Assembly: GCA_021229015.1 (NCBI GenBank)
Contig: CM037782.1
Location: forward strand, 62,175,909 to 62,239,908
Length of the DNA: 64,000 bases
Source of the DNA: Solen grandis
Taxonomy: Eukaryota > Mollusca > Bivalvia > Adapedonta > Solenidae
Direction of reading: 5' to 3'
The notes under the pieces are model-generated. The model had not been told where the DNA came from. It searched no databases and worked only from the letters and a program-made list of their open reading frames with translations. The position numbers were made by a program, and so were the translations under genes. The stretch's first letter is position 1. Each line of letters opens with the position of its first letter. Below, piece after piece: positions 23,011-34,150 of the stretch.

Positions 23011-24070
23011 GTAGAAACTCCTGTTGAACTTTGAATTTTGCGATAAAGTGACATTATTGTTGTGATAGAGGGCAGTGCTGCTAATTCCAGAGACTTCTAT
23101 CCATGAAGAAAGCTGATCATGTGCTATTTATAACTCGCTATTTTATTCACGAGTGTCGGCCAACACTATTGATAGCATTTGAGTTTGACTATAAATTAAC
23201 TCACATTTTCGAGGACTATGGAATGAACATGTCCACAATGGGGAAAGAAACAACAACAAAGCCCATTTTGAAGAAACATACAGGACATAGCAGCAGTGTT
23301 GCCATCCTACACAGATGTCCAATGAATATGCAAATTGATTGTGATGGACATGTCGTTTTCATGGGAATGGTGGAATTCTCTCCATATAAACAGTGACATC
23401 TTCCACTATTATGTAGCATAGATTCCACTTGAACTATACTCTAAGTGTCAGTGTTTCGTAAAAATGATCATATGAAAGGAACTGAATTCGTCTCATTCAT
23501 TCAACAAAATTGACATAACTAATATCTGTATGTTTAAGTCCCTTTATCACATTCATATTTGTTAACACTAGATTTTTTAAGGATAAACGTTTAAGGATTA
23601 AACATCAAGAGGTCATTTGTGAATTTGAGAACCATTCAACTCAATTACTCATTTCATCAGTGAGTTATTTTGACTTCAGTTATGTACTGATTGTATCAAG
23701 ATGTCAGTTTTGTCAGACCATTAACATATTTTTTATGTGTAATTTTTCTTAATCATTTTTGTTATGATTGACAGGAGACTTGCATACAGACCTAAAGTTA
23801 AGTAAATATCATTCACTTTGTACTGTTTTGTGTTAAGGCAAAATTGTTAGATGTATGAAGCATTTTTATTGATAGCTGCCTGAATTGTTCTTTGTTTTTG
23901 ATTATTTCTTATGTATTAAGTATACAGGAAGGTGGAAAATGCTGTACCAGTTTTGAGCTTATAGTTTAGAGCTTAATGTTTTTTTGTTTTTTTTTAGCCT
24001 TTGATACTGGGGTAACTAGGTTCATTTCTATTTAAATGCATGGTATTTGTGTACATGTATAACTGTCAAG
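23011..24070 (+). other. BEL/Pao leader, with a 97-codon ORF at 23103-23396
   Basis: Leader between LTR and polyprotein. No TGG-starting tRNA primer-binding site lies immediately after the LTR (the sequence begins GTAGAAACTCC), so the priming tRNA is not identifiable by eye. An ATG-initiated 97-codon frame (start MKKADHVLF) lies at 23103-23396. It resembles no retroviral accessory protein known to me and may be chance. The later leader contains a polypyrimidine stretch and TAG near 23980-24000. Confidence 0.6.
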
Positions 24071-27000
24071 ATGTCTGATGAAACTTTGCAAGACATACAA
24101 CCAGAATTGTCTTCTGTACATAATGCAGCCATTCGCTCTAGTTCTAGGGAGAGAAGGCCTACTGAAAAGGGTCTTTCTTATGAAATAGAAACATGCGAAA
24201 AGAGTTTCAAGTCAGCTGTTTCAAGATGGCGCAATTGTGTCGCCAGAATTTCGGTATTATTGTCAGACACTACTGATGTCAAATCAATCCGCGAGGGTCG
24301 TGCTCAGTTAGAAAATGCATGCGCAGAGGTTAGAACTATTGTTTCAAGATTAATTGACTTGAACACTTCAGATAATACTGAAATTGAGAATTTTTCTAGG
24401 GTTTTTGAGGGCATAGAGAATGATTACCAGAATTTAATGTGTAAGATAGGTGATAGAATTTTGGAGTTGCAAACAAATCTTTCAGAAGATAGCACAGGGT
24501 CTTATACACACTCTTTTAAGAGTGGGAGGTCAAGAAGGTCTAGATCATCTGTAGCGACTAAGATTTCTGGAGGACGTGCAGAGGTTGCTGCCTTAAAGGC
24601 AAGGTTAAAATTTATTGATGCTGAAAGTAAGGCCAAATTAGAATTGGAAAGGGTTATCACTCAAAGAAAGATTGAAGAGGTACAGGCTAAGGTGGATGCC
24701 CTTGATGACATTTCGTCAGAGGCAGTCTCCGAGGTTAAAGGTCTTATGGGGATAGATGTACCGGAGGTTATCAAACAGGAATATGTCCAAGAGTATGTAC
24801 AGAACCAAGTACCTATGCAGTTTGAATCTGTCAGTATCAAAAGGCAGCCTACCTCTAATGCAGAATACTCACCTGATGATGAAGGTCATTCAGCTGACAC
24901 ACCATTGAATCCTGATGCGGGCGTCTTTTTGCCATCTCAAACTCAGCAAAATTTGGTAAAGTCAAAGTTTCCCCCCATTAATCCAAATGTAAGCTCTTCT
25001 ACAGAAAACAGTATTTTAGAATTGACAAAAGCATTGTCAGAGCAGCTTGCTCTGAGTCGCATGCCCCCTCCAGAGCCCGGTGTATTTAATGGTGACCCCT
25101 TGAGTTATCCTGGCTGGAAATCGGCCTTTCATATACTTATAGAACAGAAATGTATTCCGCCCTCAGAGAAAATTCATTACTTGCGGAAGTATCTAGGTCA
25201 TGAGGTCCGAGAGGTTGTATCAAACTTTTTTTTGATTGGTACAGAGGATGCTTATCATGAGGCAAAGAAGCTTTTAGATCAACGTTTTGGTGATCCATTC
25301 ACTGTGGCTAACGCCTTCAGAGATAAACTTGAAAAATGGCCAAAAATTCAGTCTCGAGATGGTTTTGGTCTCAGACGTTTTGCTGATTTTTTGAAACAGT
25401 GTCATACAGCAATGGCAAGTGTTGGTGGTCTTTCAGGTTTAAATGATGAACGTGAGAATAGAAAAATGTTGTGCAAGGTACCAGAGTGGGTGATAAGTAA
25501 GTGGAATAGGGTTTCAGTTCAGTGGAAAGAGGAGAAGAATGATTTCCCGCCTTTTAAAGAATTTATGCAATTCATGGATAGGGAGGCCAGAATAGCTTGT
25601 GATCCAATCACATCTTTGCAGTCCTTTAGGCTTGATCAAGGATCTTCAGGTTTTGAAAAAACTTCTGATTCAAGAAAGGTGAGAAAAGTAGGGTCATTTT
25701 TGTCTGAGGCCAAAGACAAAACCAGTGATGCTGGTGTGGTTACTGGGAAACAAAGGCTTATTTGCCTTTTCTGTCAAAACAATCATGATATTGATTATTG
25801 CAAAAGGTTTTTGTCAAAACCTGTAGAAGATAGAAAAGCTTTTGCAAGGCAAAGAGGGTTATGTTTTGGGTGCTTACAGGATAGTCATGTTGCAAAGGCT
25901 TGTAGGTCAAGAAAAAGGTGTAGAATTTGTAATCAAATGCACCCATCATCTCTTCATGGAGATAGACAAATGGGTGACAAATCAAGTGAAAAGCATGGTA
26001 AAAATAGAGGTAACCCGCCTCACGATAGTAAGGCTTCTGCATGCAGTGTTTCTTGTATGAGCCAAGGAAGTTCTGGTCACATGAGTTCTATGATTCTACC
26101 TGTGTATTTGTCGCATGAATCATGTCCAAATAAAGAACGGCTTGTGTATGCACTGATTGACTCACAGTCAGACACAACATTTGTTTTGGAGGACACTTGT
26201 TCAGCACTGGGCTTGCCAGGTGTAAAGGTCAATTTGCTACTGTCTACCATGTATGCCGCAAATAAAATGGTTGAGAGTCATAAGATCAAGGGCTTGAAAG
26301 TTCGAGGTTACAATGGTTCAGTGACCTTGTCCCTTCCGGATGCTTACACCAGAAAAATTATGCCGGTTAACCGCTCTCATATTCCTACGCCTGAAATGGC
26401 TAGGAATTGGCCCCATTTGTACCCGATATCGGATAAGATTGCTCCACTTCAAGATTGTGAAGTTGGATTGCTCATTGGTTACAATTGTTCCAGGGCTCTA
26501 TTGCCAAGAGATGTGATTGCGCCAGAGTTAGATGGTCCTTTTGCTCAAAGAACCGACTTAGGTTGGGGCATTGTGGGAACTATAAATCAAGATACTGAGT
26601 GTGATAATGACTCAGACCCAATAGGTGTAAGTCATAGACTTCTTGTTTGTGAAGTTGATCATTCCCTGTCGGTAAATGAGAATGCTAAGGTTGACAATGT
26701 GGTAGTTGCCTTTAGGAATAAGGTTAAGGAAGTGTTCAGTCCTACAGATATTGTTCGAATGATGAATCTCGAATTCAGTGAGCGTAAAAATGCTGATATT
26801 GGTCTTTCTGTTGAAGATCGAAGGTTCCTTGAAATTGTTGGGACAGGCATACATAGGGTGGATGGGCGTTACGAAATGCCATTACCACTGAAGGGTGAAG
26901 TGCGTTTACCATTTAACAAACCTCTAGCTCTAAGCCGGCTTAACCATTTAAGGCATCGTCTCAAGGGAGATGAAGAACTTTGTGGTCACTATCGTTCGTT

Positions 27001-30000
27001 TATGAGAGACATGATTGATAAGGGTTATGCCGAGAAGGTTCCTTGCGAAAACCTCAAACGTAAAGATGGACAGGTTTGGTATATTCCTCATCATGGCGTT
27101 TTTAATCCCAAAAAGCCAGGAAAGATAAGGGTCGTGTTTGACTGTAGTGCTCAGTTTCAGGGAGAGTCTTTGAATAAGCATCTTTTGCAAGGTCCAGACC
27201 TGACAAATACATTGATTGGGGTCCTTCATAGATTTCGCAAAGAAAGGGTTGCGTTACTATGTGATATTGAACAGATGTTTTTTCAGTTTTGGGTCAGTCC
27301 AGAGTATCGTGATTTTCTGCGTTTCCTTTGGTGGGAAAATGACAATTTTGATGTGGAACCAGTCGAATTTCGCATGTGTGTACATCTGTTCGGCGCAGCC
27401 TCATCGCCGGGGTGTGCAAATTATGGCCTTAAGCAAATCGCAACAGACTATGAATCTGAATTCGGTTCTGAAGTGGCAGATTTTGTTCGCCGAAACTTTT
27501 ATGTGGACGATGGACTGTCATCCAAACCTACAGAGGGGGAAGCAATGAGTTTGATAGTTCGAAGCAAAGATATGTTAAGTAAAGGTCAGTTGAGGTTGCA
27601 CAAGTTTCTCAGTAGTTCTAAATCTCTATTACAACAGCTGCCCCCAGATGAGATTGCAAAGAGTTTCAAGGATGTGGACTTGTTTCTTGACAATATCCCG
27701 GTTGAGAGGGCTCTGGGTGTTCAATGGTCAATAGCGTCAGACAGTTTTCAGTTTAAAATCACTCTCTCTGATCAGCCTCTTACAAGACGTGGAATCTTGT
27801 CCACTGTAAACTCAGTGTATGATCCCCTTGGATTTATCTCTCCAGTTGTTTTAGTTGGAAAGCAAATCTTGCAAACCCTTTGCGCTGATCAATTGGATTG
27901 GGATAGTCAGATGCCAGAGAGTTTAAGATCCAAGTGGGAATACTGGAGAAGTGGTCTCCTGAAGTTAGCTTCTCTTGAAATTGACAGATGTTTCAAACCA
28001 GAAGGTTTTGGCAAGGTGGTTACAAGTGAATTGCATCACTTTTCAGATGCAAGTCAAGGTGGTTATGGTCAGTGTTCATATCTGCGCCTTATTGATGAGA
28101 GGCAACAAGTGCATTGTTCTCTAGTCATGGGTAAATCTAGAGTTGCCCCGTTGAAACCTATAACCATACCACGTTTAGAGTTGACTGCAGCAGTTGTGTC
28201 AGTCAAGGTTGGTACATTAATTCAACAAGAGTTGGATCTGCAAAACGTACAAAGTTGGTATTGGACAGATAGTAAGGTTGTCCTGGGTTATATCAATAAT
28301 GAAGCCCGCCGTTTTCATGTATATGTAGCTAACAGGGTGCAACAGATTCATGATAGTACCAAACCGTCTCAGTGGAGGTTTGTTGAAACAAATGAGAACC
28401 CTGCTGATATCGCTTCCCGTGGTGTATCGGTTGAAGATTTGGTCAAGAAAAGTATTTGGTTCACTGGACCAAAATTTCTTTGGAATGCGGAATTGCCTGA
28501 TTTGAATGAGGAGAGGTCAGAGATTTCGGTTAGTGATCTTGAGTTGAGAAAGGTTCAAACTTTCGATACACAAGCTTCAGTGTCTCAGTGTGATCTTTGC
28601 TCCAATTTCGAATATTTTTCTAGTTGGTCCCGTCTGAAAAGGGCTGTAGCTCTTTGTCTGAGGTATATCAAAATTTTGAAATGTAGAGTAACAGAAAAAA
28701 TGAGGGAGAATAAAAAACAATCCAAATGTGTTCTGAGTGAGAAGAAAGATTATCCTGTTCTTAGTGTGGAAGATTTGGTGGAAGCAGAACATGTGATTGT
28801 CAAAATGGTTCAGGCAAGATCTTTCAGTTCTGAGATAGAGGTCTTAAAGAGTAAGCAAGAATCTGAAACTTTGCGGTTGCGAAGGTCATGCTATAAAAGG
28901 GGGTCTGCTCTTGCTGGTCTAGATCCTTTTCTTGATAAAGATGGCTTACTCTGTGTAGGTGGGCGATTGAGGCGGTCTCAACTCAGTTCTTGCGAAATTC
29001 ATCCAGTTATTCTGCCAAGAAATGGTCATATTTCAGAGTTAGTGATTAGGCATTTCCATGAACATGTAAACCATCAAGGTAGAGGCATGACGATCAATGA
29101 AGTAAGGGCTCATGGGTTTTGGATAATTGGCCTTAGCTCAGCGGTATATAAAATTATAAGCAAGTGTGTCACATGTCACCGTTTCCGCAGTGCTCCTCAA
29201 GGTCAGAAAATGTCGGATCTTCCTGTTGATCGGCTTGAATCTGTTCCTCCATTTACCTACACAGGTGTTGATTATTTCGGTCCATGGATTATCCATGAAG
29301 GACGAAAGGAGGTAAAGCGGTATGGCGTTGTATTTACCTGTTTATGCTGTCGGGCCATCCATCTTGAAATCGCTACATCCCTAAGTACAGACTCTTTCAT
29401 AAATGCCATGCGCAGGTTTTTCTCTATTCGTGGGCCCGTTAGGGAATTAAGATCAGACAGGGGCACCAATTTTGTAGGAGCTGAAAGAGAATTGGCCAGT
29501 GCGGTAGCGGAGATGGATAAGCAAAGACTTCACCAATTTCTTTTGGATCAAGGTTGTGATAATCTCTTGTTCAAGATGAACCCTCCACATGCTAGCCATA
29601 TGGGTGGGGTATGGGAACGTCAGATACGGTCGATCAGAAATGTTTTGTCATTGTTGCTGCATCAGCATGGCTCACAACTCAATGATGAAAGTCTACGTAC
29701 CTTAATGTGTGAAGCTGCGGCTATAGTGAACAGCCGCCCACTAACTACTCAAAACTTGAACGATCCCATGTCTCCCGAACCACTTACTCCAAACCATCTT
29801 CTTACAATGAAGTCAAATGTTATTCTTCCTCCTCCTGGTCATTTCCAAAAGGAAGACTTGTATTCTAGAAAATATTGGAGACGTGTTCAGTACTTGGCAA
29901 ACCAATTTTGGTCACGATGGCGCAAAGAGTATTTGCAAAATCTTCAGATTAGGAGAAAATGGACAAGACCTGTTCCAAATTGCAAGGTTGGAGATATTGT

Positions 30001-30226
30001 TCTTGTAGTTGATGATAGTCTGCCAAGAAGTCAGTGGCAATTGGCTCGTATCATTGAAGTCAGTGTTGGTGAGGATGGTCTTGTTCGTAGGGTGAAGCTT
30101 GTAATAGCAACACGTTTTCTTGATGATAGGGGCAAGAGGCAGGAATCCATATCTCAATTAGAGAGACCCGTTCACAAGTTGGTCTTGGTCTGTGAGACCG
30201 AGGGAATCCCCGTCGGGAAGCCATAG
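24071..30226 (+). CDS. gag-pol: BEL/Pao gag-pol polyprotein, 2051 aa
   Basis: Start chosen at ATG 24071 (MSDETLQ; A at -3); the frame extends eight codons upstream without an ATG. Gag: coiled-coil-like charged segment at ~165-215; capsid-type domain beginning near 331 (PPEPGVFNGDPLSYPGW, as in DUF1759 proteins). Three zinc motifs: C565-x2-C-x3-H-x4-C, C598-x2-C-x4-H-x4-C, and a C617-x2-C-x3-H-x4-H. Aspartic protease with D697-S-Q-S in place of the usual DTG/DSG. Reverse transcriptase with catalytic D1065 and YVDD at 1144-1147. RNase H with D1326, E1370, D1400, D1446. Integrase zinc-binding H/H/C/C from ~1661 to 1702, then catalytic D1734, D1796, E1849. C-terminal DUF5641-like domain ~1910-2015. 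All catalytic residues are present and there is no stop or frameshift, so the product could be active. The protein copies element RNA into DNA and integrates it. Confidence 0.97.
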   Translation: MSDETLQDIQPELSSVHNAAIRSSSRERRPTEKGLSYEIETCEKSFKSAVSRWRNCVARISVLLSDTTDVKSIREGRAQLENACAEVRTIVSRLIDLNTSDNTEIENFSRVFEGIENDYQNLMCKIGDRILELQTNLSEDSTGSYTHSFKSGRSRRSRSSVATKISGGRAEVAALKARLKFIDAESKAKLELERVITQRKIEEVQAKVDALDDISSEAVSEVKGLMGIDVPEVIKQEYVQEYVQNQVPMQFESVSIKRQPTSNAEYSPDDEGHSADTPLNPDAGVFLPSQTQQNLVKSKFPPINPNVSSSTENSILELTKALSEQLALSRMPPPEPGVFNGDPLSYPGWKSAFHILIEQKCIPPSEKIHYLRKYLGHEVREVVSNFFLIGTEDAYHEAKKLLDQRFGDPFTVANAFRDKLEKWPKIQSRDGFGLRRFADFLKQCHTAMASVGGLSGLNDERENRKMLCKVPEWVISKWNRVSVQWKEEKNDFPPFKEFMQFMDREARIACDPITSLQSFRLDQGSSGFEKTSDSRKVRKVGSFLSEAKDKTSDAGVVTGKQRLICLFCQNNHDIDYCKRFLSKPVEDRKAFARQRGLCFGCLQDSHVAKACRSRKRCRICNQMHPSSLHGDRQMGDKSSEKHGKNRGNPPHDSKASACSVSCMSQGSSGHMSSMILPVYLSHESCPNKERLVYALIDSQSDTTFVLEDTCSALGLPGVKVNLLLSTMYAANKMVESHKIKGLKVRGYNGSVTLSLPDAYTRKIMPVNRSHIPTPEMARNWPHLYPISDKIAPLQDCEVGLLIGYNCSRALLPRDVIAPELDGPFAQRTDLGWGIVGTINQDTECDNDSDPIGVSHRLLVCEVDHSLSVNENAKVDNVVVAFRNKVKEVFSPTDIVRMMNLEFSERKNADIGLSVEDRRFLEIVGTGIHRVDGRYEMPLPLKGEVRLPFNKPLALSRLNHLRHRLKGDEELCGHYRSFMRDMIDKGYAEKVPCENLKRKDGQVWYIPHHGVFNPKKPGKIRVVFDCSAQFQGESLNKHLLQGPDLTNTLIGVLHRFRKERVALLCDIEQMFFQFWVSPEYRDFLRFLWWENDNFDVEPVEFRMCVHLFGAASSPGCANYGLKQIATDYESEFGSEVADFVRRNFYVDDGLSSKPTEGEAMSLIVRSKDMLSKGQLRLHKFLSSSKSLLQQLPPDEIAKSFKDVDLFLDNIPVERALGVQWSIASDSFQFKITLSDQPLTRRGILSTVNSVYDPLGFISPVVLVGKQILQTLCADQLDWDSQMPESLRSKWEYWRSGLLKLASLEIDRCFKPEGFGKVVTSELHHFSDASQGGYGQCSYLRLIDERQQVHCSLVMGKSRVAPLKPITIPRLELTAAVVSVKVGTLIQQELDLQNVQSWYWTDSKVVLGYINNEARRFHVYVANRVQQIHDSTKPSQWRFVETNENPADIASRGVSVEDLVKKSIWFTGPKFLWNAELPDLNEERSEISVSDLELRKVQTFDTQASVSQCDLCSNFEYFSSWSRLKRAVALCLRYIKILKCRVTEKMRENKKQSKCVLSEKKDYPVLSVEDLVEAEHVIVKMVQARSFSSEIEVLKSKQESETLRLRRSCYKRGSALAGLDPFLDKDGLLCVGGRLRRSQLSSCEIHPVILPRNGHISELVIRHFHEHVNHQGRGMTINEVRAHGFWIIGLSSAVYKIISKCVTCHRFRSAPQGQKMSDLPVDRLESVPPFTYTGVDYFGPWIIHEGRKEVKRYGVVFTCLCCRAIHLEIATSLSTDSFINAMRRFFSIRGPVRELRSDRGTNFVGAERELASAVAEMDKQRLHQFLLDQGCDNLLFKMNPPHASHMGGVWERQIRSIRNVLSLLLHQHGSQLNDESLRTLMCEAAAIVNSRPLTTQNLNDPMSPEPLTPNHLLTMKSNVILPPPGHFQKEDLYSRKYWRRVQYLANQFWSRWRKEYLQNLQIRRKWTRPVPNCKVGDIVLVVDDSLPRSQWQLARIIEVSVGEDGLVRRVKLVIATRFLDDRGKRQESISQLERPVHKLVLVCETEGIPVGKP

Positions 30227-30506
30227 ATGTTCATTTTTATACGCCGCCGGAGGCGGTCGTATATTGTGGCGTATATTGTGGCATCACTGTCACTCTTGTT
30301 GAGTATCATAATACTACCATTGTTGATTTGCGGTTTGTTTTATATTGATATGTCCAATTGTGATTAACTGTAGACTTAGATATATAAGGCTCAGTTTGCT
30401 ATGTAAAAGTTTTGTGACAGTAAGTGTATTTTAAAATGTTGTTAACTATCCAATTGCGAAGGATTATATCTTTTGTGAAAATTATTGACATAATTTTGGG
30501 GAGCCA
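30227..30506 (+). other. BEL/Pao 3' untranslated region with GC hairpin and short purine tract
   Basis: A GC-rich hairpin GCCGCCGGAGGCGG lies at about 30243-30256, just after the stop codon, followed by two copies of gtatattgtggc. The purine tract before the 3' LTR is short (GGGGAG at 30498-30503), weaker than typical polypurine tracts. Confidence 0.6.
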
Positions 30507-30981
30507 TGTAACTGCGTTAGTAATCCGTTGGTATATTGGTGGGTATTTTCACGTGAGTGTGGTTCATACTGTGTCACGGTGCTGTTCCCGCCGTTTTATT
30601 GTCTGCATGTAGACTTTGCGAAAATTCTCTGCGACGATGCGTTTGCGTATTATAGGCGCAAGGAGGTATTTTATTTTGTTTATTGCACATTTATGATATG
30701 GTATATAATTATGAAAGTTCATTTATTAGTCTTACATCTGATACTTTGCTTTGTGAACTTTGTTAACGGTGTCAATGTAAATTGTTCCCCGTACATCTTT
30801 GTATAAGCAAAACTGTATGTGATAGGATTTATGCTCTTTTCAGTTTATCTGTAATATTGTATTCATTAGGTTTTATCTTACTGTCTTTCAGTTTCTACGT
30901 CGACATTGGTAATAAAGTCGTCAGTATAGAACCCTTGCCTTGCGTATTGCATAGAACGTCCCACCTGCGAATACCGTTACA
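30507..30981 (+). repeat. 3' LTR
   Basis: Identical to the 5' LTR over 475 bp, followed by TTGAA. AATAAA at 30911-30916 would terminate the genomic transcript. Confidence 0.97.
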
Positions 30982-30986
30982 TTGAA

Positions 30987-32767
30987 TGTAAATCCTATAT
31001 TTAGATATTCTATTTTCATATGCTTTAACTCGCACTCGTAAACGTCATAATCACTAACCTGAACAGCTGAAGACGTCATGTTGAACGTGTCACGTGGTAT
31101 TGCAAGATTCCATACCTTATATTTAACCGTTTCGTCGCAGTTCACAAAAATAACATTTCACCGGGTACTTGCCGTGTTTATTTGTCAGATAACAAAGACT
31201 TTACCAACATTAGCGAGTTTTTCTTTTCATTTCTACCAAATCATCTTTAAACGGACTGATTTAATGCGAACTAAGATAAGATATTCTTCTCGCTGAAAGG
31301 AGCGCTGTTTGGATTTTATAATTAAAGTATAAATGTATTCAGTGTAGCAATAAAATAAGTTATACGTCTTAACACTATACTTGCCTTCAAGGGAGTGGGG
31401 GTATGCCCCTTGACCCCCCCCCCCCCCCCCCCCTCACCAATGATACTTGGAATTTGGCCCTAGCTACGTCCCTGTTTGTGGATCGTCTGACATCGCTAGA
31501 AATTCTGGTAATGCTGCATATCAATAATTTCAGCATTTGCATCGATTATCTAATTAACAAATTTGCCACAATAGAGGTACCCGGAAACTTGACTATCTTT
31601 TAAAGCATGTATGTGTTATTTAAAAATATTTTCTAAATATACATGCGATGTAAATGAATGTTTGGCCAAATAATATGTCACGCATAATGGGGAAAAACTA
31701 TGGGGAGCATGTCTACAGACCCCTTACCCGGGCCGGCATATCAGTTTATGTCCAGCTTCGCCGATGTTCGGTGTATAGAGGAGGTGTACTTTAGTCAGAC
31801 TGATTGGTAAATGACATCTTATTAGCCATACGATATTTGTAAAAACATATATATGTATAAATTTTATTTCATTCATATCAAAGACTTAAGTCGTTTTTAG
31901 GATTGACTCAAAATTCATGATGCTAGAGCGCGAACATACTTGAAATGAATGTTTTTTTTTGTTGTTGTTGTTTTCATGACGTCATGATCACGTAACATAA
32001 GGAAGATAGTTTTGATGCAAGGACATGTTCAGGTGAAATTCTATTAATCCCGAAAAAAAACAAAAAAAACATTGCATCATCATTGCGAACAGTTTTGTTT
32101 TAAAGCAGATAATCCATGAAAGATGAATATCTGCCATTTCTGATGACGTAATCACCTGTAATTTGTTTGAAATTTTGAGGATTCGATATTATTGCAAATA
32201 TAAATTTATAGTCAAGTTGGCGATTTCATATGAATTTTTAATAATAGTTTCTTCAATGTGCATGACTTCATTATGTGACAAAACAAACATTTCTTATAAT
32301 ATTCATCACTTCGGTTTTAACTCTATCAATTCTGAAAATGTGATTACGATTGACTCAAATTTCACGATGCAAGACGAGAGAAATCGTTAAAAGGATTGTT
32401 TTTTCGTCTTTCCAATGACGTCATAACTAATTGACTTAAGAAAAAACCTTGAGAAAGTAAGTGAACCCCAGGGCCGATATGCTTTCCAATTCCCATGCTT
32501 CTAATTCACTAGGGGCCTTTGTAAAATCAAAATATTTTTAAGACCAAAGTTCGAAACTTTCTTTTTTTTCCCCATGAAATCTTAATATTTTCGAATTTGG
32601 AAATTTGAATGCAGAAACTCTTATTGCAAAGATTGTTAATTTTTGATTTGCCTAGTGATATATAAATTTCATTATTGATATAATCGTATCAAGTTTTCTT
32701 CTCAACTAACTAACTTTTAACAACAAAGGATTTTTTCCATTTCAGACTATGTACTATCATTTTGTTT
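30987..32767. other. Intergenic sequence, poly-C tract at 31414-31433
   Basis: No coding or repeat structure is supported other than a 20-C homopolymer (31414-31433). Confidence 0.7.
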
Positions 32768-32935
32768 GTGTTGGGTTTAACGTCCCACCGACAGTATTTC
32801 ATTCATATGGGGGCCTTAGTCTACTTGAGACAGCTAAAGTGATGCAACTCTGCGATATCACATCATAGACATGTGGCATACTCAGTCGCGTTATCCTGAC
32901 TCCGGGTCACTACCTTATACTTATGCTGGTAGGTG
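32768..32935 (-). mobile_element. 3' part of a tRNA-derived SINE, reverse orientation
   Basis: Shares gggtttaacgtcccaccgac, catagacatgtggcat and gttatcctgactccgggtca with the family at 43600-43900. The tRNA head is missing. A short poly-G tract follows. Confidence 0.7.
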
Positions 32936-33140
32936 GGGTGGGGGGGGGGTGTTCTTAACAAGGAATGTAACTTTTCTTAGATTATTTAATAAGACTACGA
33001 GAGTTGTCTTTCTTCTATTTGTAATTTATTAACCAGATTTTTCAAAGAAAAATTCTGATTATTATATTGGGCGTTCATCAGTTCGATTCCGTTTGATAAC
33101 TTTAGTTAGGAAGGAGATGTATCAAATGTTTGTGAAGTAA

Positions 33141-33265
33141 GTGGCCAGCCGGCCTGGCGGCGTGAGCTTAGCGGCCAGGCGGCCTAGCTGTCTGACGGCA
33201 TGGCGGCGTGAGCTTAGCGGTCTGGCGGCCTAATGGCGTGAACTTAGAAACCTAATAGCCTAGCG
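33141..33265. repeat. GC-rich minisatellite of GGCGGCCT-type words
   Basis: Repeated words AGCGGCCTGGCGGC and GCGTGAGCTTAGCGG recur in a ~125-bp GC-rich island inside AT-rich DNA. Confidence 0.8.
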
Positions 33266-33540
33266 TTCTTATATAACCAATTCATGCTTTGAATTAATTA
33301 TGTTAATATGTTATAAGAATTAAAAAATATGACTTCTTTACATGTAAGGTGGTGAATTGTTACGGATACCAACGAACGCGACACTTTCATTTATTTTCTC
33401 GCATTTCAAAAGTTCTAACAAACTAAAACAGACTAAATATACAATTCATATAGAAATTATTTTTATGAATGATTTTTCGGAATTGATAAAAAATAGATGA
33501 AACTATGTGAACGGCAGAATGTTAGTGTTTTGAGATCTTT

Positions 33541-34080
33541 CTTTCAGCGATATATTTCCTCCGTAATGCCGCTGCCGGCGTAGCTTCCTTGAAAACAATA
33601 CTGATTTGAAAAAAATCCTATTTTTATGGATGAAAACTGCGTAAACCCATCAAATATACATTTTACGGCTGAATACAACTTATTTGACAGTTTTCTTTTA
33701 GCGAGATGTTTCGCTGAAATGTTGCATGCGAGTATTGGAACAAGATTGTGATTTTTTGTCATCTACGGATGAAAACTGTGGGAAAGCATCTAAATATCGA
33801 GGTGTGAAAGCAAAAGTGCTTATATATTTATATGCACTTAGCATAGTTTCGTTTTCACCCTTCGATATGCATTTTATGGCGGATTACATTTCTTTTGATT
33901 TTTTTCTTTCAGAGTAATGTCGTCTCCGTAATGCCGCTGAAGGTCTGCTTGCGGCTTGGCTTCTTTGAACTACATTATGATTACAGAAAACTGTGTTAGC
34001 CCATTCAGCAGAGTGTGTTTTCTTCGTAAGGCCGCAAAAATGTTGCGAACAAAACTGTGATTAATTTTCTTTTTATTTTT
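33541..34080. repeat. Degenerate 155-210-bp tandem repeats
   Basis: Three partial units share ctttcagcgatat/cttttagcgagatg/ctttcagagtaatg, ggatgaaaactg(c/t)g and cattttacggctgaata/cattttatggcggatta. Two units share ccgtaatgccgctg. The repeat includes CTTTCAG-like words that imitate splice acceptors, so ORFs across it are doubtful. Confidence 0.6.
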
Positions 34081-34150
34081 TTTTATTATTTACAACTATT
34101 GCAAATATCATTTTGTAATCACACTCGGTATAGGTATGATTTGACAACAG

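Larger units (their letters stand above)
22536..30981 (+). mobile_element. Complete young BEL/Pao LTR retrotransposon
   Basis: The element is 8446 bp with two 475-bp LTRs (22536-23010 and 30507-30981) that I find identical on reading both through. It starts TGTAAC and ends GTTACA, and is flanked by the 5-bp duplication TTGAA (22531-22535 and 30982-30986). Inside is a 1.06-kb leader, one continuous gag-pol frame (24071-30226) and a 280-bp 3' region. Domain order gag, zinc knuckles, aspartic protease, reverse transcriptase, RNase H, integrase is that of BEL/Pao. No env-like frame is present. Identical LTRs and an unbroken frame mean a very recent insertion. Confidence 0.97.

Noticed and set aside
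22407..23014. ORFs over the 5' LTR and again at 30528-30985
   Set aside because: Identical translations occur in both LTRs; they are non-coding LTR sequence that happens to lack stops.
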